This document shows positions 62,326 to 64,000 of a stretch of DNA of 64,000 bases, in pieces (the stretch's first letter is position 1; each line of letters opens with the position of its first letter). This DNA is from Lutibacter sp. Its GTDB lineage: Bacteria > Bacteroidota > Bacteroidia > Flavobacteriales > Flavobacteriaceae. The notes beneath the pieces are model-generated. The model did not search any database. It worked only from the letters and a program-made list of their open reading frames with translations, and was not told where the DNA came from. The stretch lies in contig JAUXPH010000058.1 of assembly GCA_030683995.1 (NCBI GenBank), forward strand, positions 43,632 through 107,631, given 5' to 3'. Made by a program: the position numbers and the translations under genes.

Positions 62326-62868
62326 TTTTTTGGTAGAATTTTAGTGCAACCAAAATACTAAAAAGTTTTATGATAAAGCGGCTGAAATGATATAAAATCG
62401 GGAAATATAACTAAAGGAAGAACATTTTAATTTTTCTTTGAGAAACTGTGCGTTGTAATTAAATTAAAAAAATAAATATGCAGAATTGTAACGTGTTTTT
62501 TAACAACTTTACTGGTTGATTTAGATGTATTTGCGTATTCTTTGATAAAAACCAAGTAAAAAATTATAAAAAATCAACTAAAACAAAATTAGCCTTTAAC
62601 CGCAAAGCCCGCAAAGAAAATTCGCAAAGCCCGCAAAAAATTCGTCATTTTAAAATTCTAAAATCGTAATCCTGCCTGTCCGGCAGGCAGGTCAAAAAAA
62701 ATAGTAAATCATTTGCTTTAGGGGTTGCAGTGGAAAACCTTTTTGGCGGTTTTTCAGCGAAAAAAGTTTGGAACGAAAAGCGCGACCCACCAGCTGGCGG
62801 GGAACGCTAACCTTATCGGTTGGCAGGCCCAAATTTTTATTAATTGTTGTTGAATGGGGCTTAAAAAA
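62326..62868. other. 540-nt gap filled with repeats
   Basis: Contains a direct repeat of gcaaagcccgcaaa (about 62605-62640), the GC palindrome CCTGCC-TGTCC-GGCAGG at 62671-62691 (compare 17884-17904) and copy 4 of the gcgttaggg-type repeat at 62714-62810. No convincing gene. The upstream region of anmK has no FNR-type site of the kind seen in the stress island. Confidence 0.65.
62714..62810. repeat. Dispersed ~95-nt repeat (gcgttaggg family), copy 4
   Basis: gctttaggggttgcagtggaaaacc ... gcgaaaaaagtttggaacgaaaagcgcgacc, then the palindrome accagctggcgggg. Diverged from the other three copies but in the same order of blocks. Confidence 0.7.
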
Positions 62869-63363
62869 TTAAAGTGTATCGCCATCTTTAACCGCGATGC
62901 CCAAATGCTGGAATAAATTGAGATAGTACCATTTTATTCTTTTTGTATGCTCCAGGCCGCCTTCGGCCAAAATGGGAAATGCAAACATTTTTTTTTCTTC
63001 CACTTTATTCACCTTTGAAACTCTGGTGTTATTGTTCGCCAAATAAATTTTAGTGTTTGAACCGCCTTTTTTAAAATTGAGTAAAATACCTCCTAAATCA
63101 CCTTTTTTAGTTGCTTTATAAAGGCTGATGCTGCTAACGTCCTTTGGGTCTATCTCAGTCACTTTTCTGAATTTAAAAGGCGCGGAATAATTTTTATATA
63201 GCAGTAATCTATTGGTTTGGGCGTTGTAAGCAATGGTATTGCTGAACAGGTTATTGGGAGCGCCTGCGTTGTTTTCAATCCAATTTGAAGTTTCTTCGAG
63301 GGTCTGCGAATAGCTAAATTGACTTGCAATTAAAAGGCAAATGAGGAAAATTTTGTTTTTCAT
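62869..63363 (-). CDS. Hypothetical exported protein
   Basis: 164 aa. Signal peptide MKNKIFLICLLIASQFSYSQ, cut after SYS or SYSQ. The mature part (TLEETSNWIENNAGAPNNLF, LLLYKNYSAPFKFRKVTEIDPKDVSSISLYKATKKGDLGGILLNFKKGGSNTKIYL) looks like a small beta domain. No family recognised. Stands alone between two repeat-rich or empty gaps. Codon use looks normal for the window. Confidence 0.75.
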   Translation of the reverse strand: MKNKIFLICLLIASQFSYSQTLEETSNWIENNAGAPNNLFSNTIAYNAQTNRLLLYKNYSAPFKFRKVTEIDPKDVSSISLYKATKKGDLGGILLNFKKGGSNTKIYLANNNTRVSKVNKVEEKKMFAFPILAEGGLEHTKRIKWYYLNLFQHLGIAVKDGDTL

Positions 63364-63903
63364 GGGGGTATCTATTTTTTAATTTAGTGAACAAAAAAGT
63401 ATAAAAAGAGGGTTTAAATTATACTTTTTAAATTGTCGGATAATTGCTGACAAAGTAAATAACAGAATTTTTGAATTTTTATTATTTTATTATTTGTTAA
63501 AATTTACTGAATGCGATATTTTGGGAACTCCCAGTTTTACATTGAATTTGAATAGGGTACTATTGACTACTAACTAATTTTACAATTAACTTATAATCAG
63601 TATAATAAAAATATGATAGTGGAGATGCCTAATCTCTTGAACTTTTCATTCGAAATATAAAATTAAGGTAAAAATATTTTTATAATTCAATTTTTATTTT
63701 TAATTTTATATTGAGATTCTCGAGAAATTGCTTTTTTATCATTTTTAAATTAAGAAAGCAAAATGACAATTATAGCGTTACACCCCTTAAAATTGCTAAT
63801 TTTAAACCTCATATTTTAGATTATCCTTTAATTTAACATTTAAAAATTCATTATTTTATCAACCCTGTAGTTCTTGTTTATATATTTTTAAAATTAATTA
63901 TTA
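63364..63903. other. 540-nt AT-rich gap, nothing assigned
   Basis: Very AT-rich. One small palindrome (gagattctcgagaa near 63713) and no ORF, RNA or known repeat. It ends at the left boundary of the second IS copy. Confidence 0.5.
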
Positions 63904-64000
63904 ATGCGAATTAAGGGTTAACAATTGGTTTTAAAAAACAAGCAGTAAGTTTTCCAAATATATGTACGATTAAACCATTAAAGGATCTGACTTTGCTTGC
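63904..64000 (-). mobile_element. Second IS982-like element copy, cut by the window edge
   Basis: The 97 nt are identical to 2132-2228: the terminal repeat ATGCGAATTAAGGGTTAA followed by the 3' end of the transposase gene (minus strand). Flanking base on the left differs from copy 1 (a against t), confirming the element starts here. Same orientation as copy 1. Confidence 0.92.

Noticed and set aside
62340..62400. A TGATATAAAATC sequence upstream of anmK as a ninth FNR-type site
   Set aside because: The second half-site is spaced by five instead of four bases and there is no box at 23 nt.

Overview
The window looks like a chromosomal segment of a Bacteroidota bacterium, most likely family Flavobacteriaceae. 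The DNA is AT-rich. Several promoters match the Bacteroidota pattern (TTG/TTTG, about 18-19 nt, TAnnTTTG). The gene families fit as well: DivIC, the two-chain methylmalonyl-CoA mutase, MCE/Mla transporter, a large TPR protein beside an outer-membrane barrel, and an IS982-like element. No species can be named from sequence alone.

Layout. 1-3.4 kb is the worn edge of a surface-polysaccharide locus: partial acetyltransferase, polysaccharide deacetylase, a GIY-YIG gene between two gene-start remnants, and an IS982-like element fused to two unrelated broken genes. 3.5-6.8 kb holds lipoproteins and a TPR membrane protein. 7-11.5 kb carries mutB-mutA, divIC and udk. 11.8-14.8 kb is a sulfide/persulfide operon (ArsR, SQR-like enzyme, two DsrE proteins, methyltransferase), followed by tRNA-Thr. 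15-32.4 kb is a low-oxygen or energy-limitation stress island: universal stress protein, ribosome hibernation factor, DUF302, DUF2267, a soluble PAS histidine kinase with a REC-CRP/FNR hybrid regulator, a phospholipase, MlaEFD-type genes and a sigma-like protein. 32.4-34.5 kb has tRNA-Pro with a scrambled tRNA-like copy and a GIY-YIG gene, a thioredoxin-like protein and trxB. 37.2-43.9 kb is a complete trpEGDCFBA operon with a Trp-codon leader peptide and attenuator. 44-63.4 kb has a CDGSH pseudogene, glycosylase, FUSC membrane protein, amidohydrolase, M28 peptidase, barrel plus TPR pair, FtsE, two tandem small RNAs, and peptidoglycan-recycling genes (dipeptide epimerase, anmK). The right edge enters a second copy of the IS.

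Three observations stand out. (1) Eight sites in the stress island read TGAT-N4-ATCA, and seven of them are followed after exactly 23 nt by TAnnTTTA or one base off; they lie before uspA, hpf, mlaE, the sigma-like gene and others, and match a class II FNR/CRP-activated promoter. (2) One of these promoters has no ORF behind it and instead points into about 730 bp of four degenerate ~185-bp tandem units, each with a long hairpin showing paired base changes; this looks like a structured non-coding transcript or very long leader of the DUF302 gene. (3) A ~87-nt repeat sits directly against the start codon of four unrelated genes, always in the sense direction, in tandem triplicate at one of them, and can fold to hide the ATG. 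Two tandem ~72-nt RNA genes with matching promoters and terminators are a further unnamed feature.

All functional names rest on recognition of protein motifs; no database search was possible.
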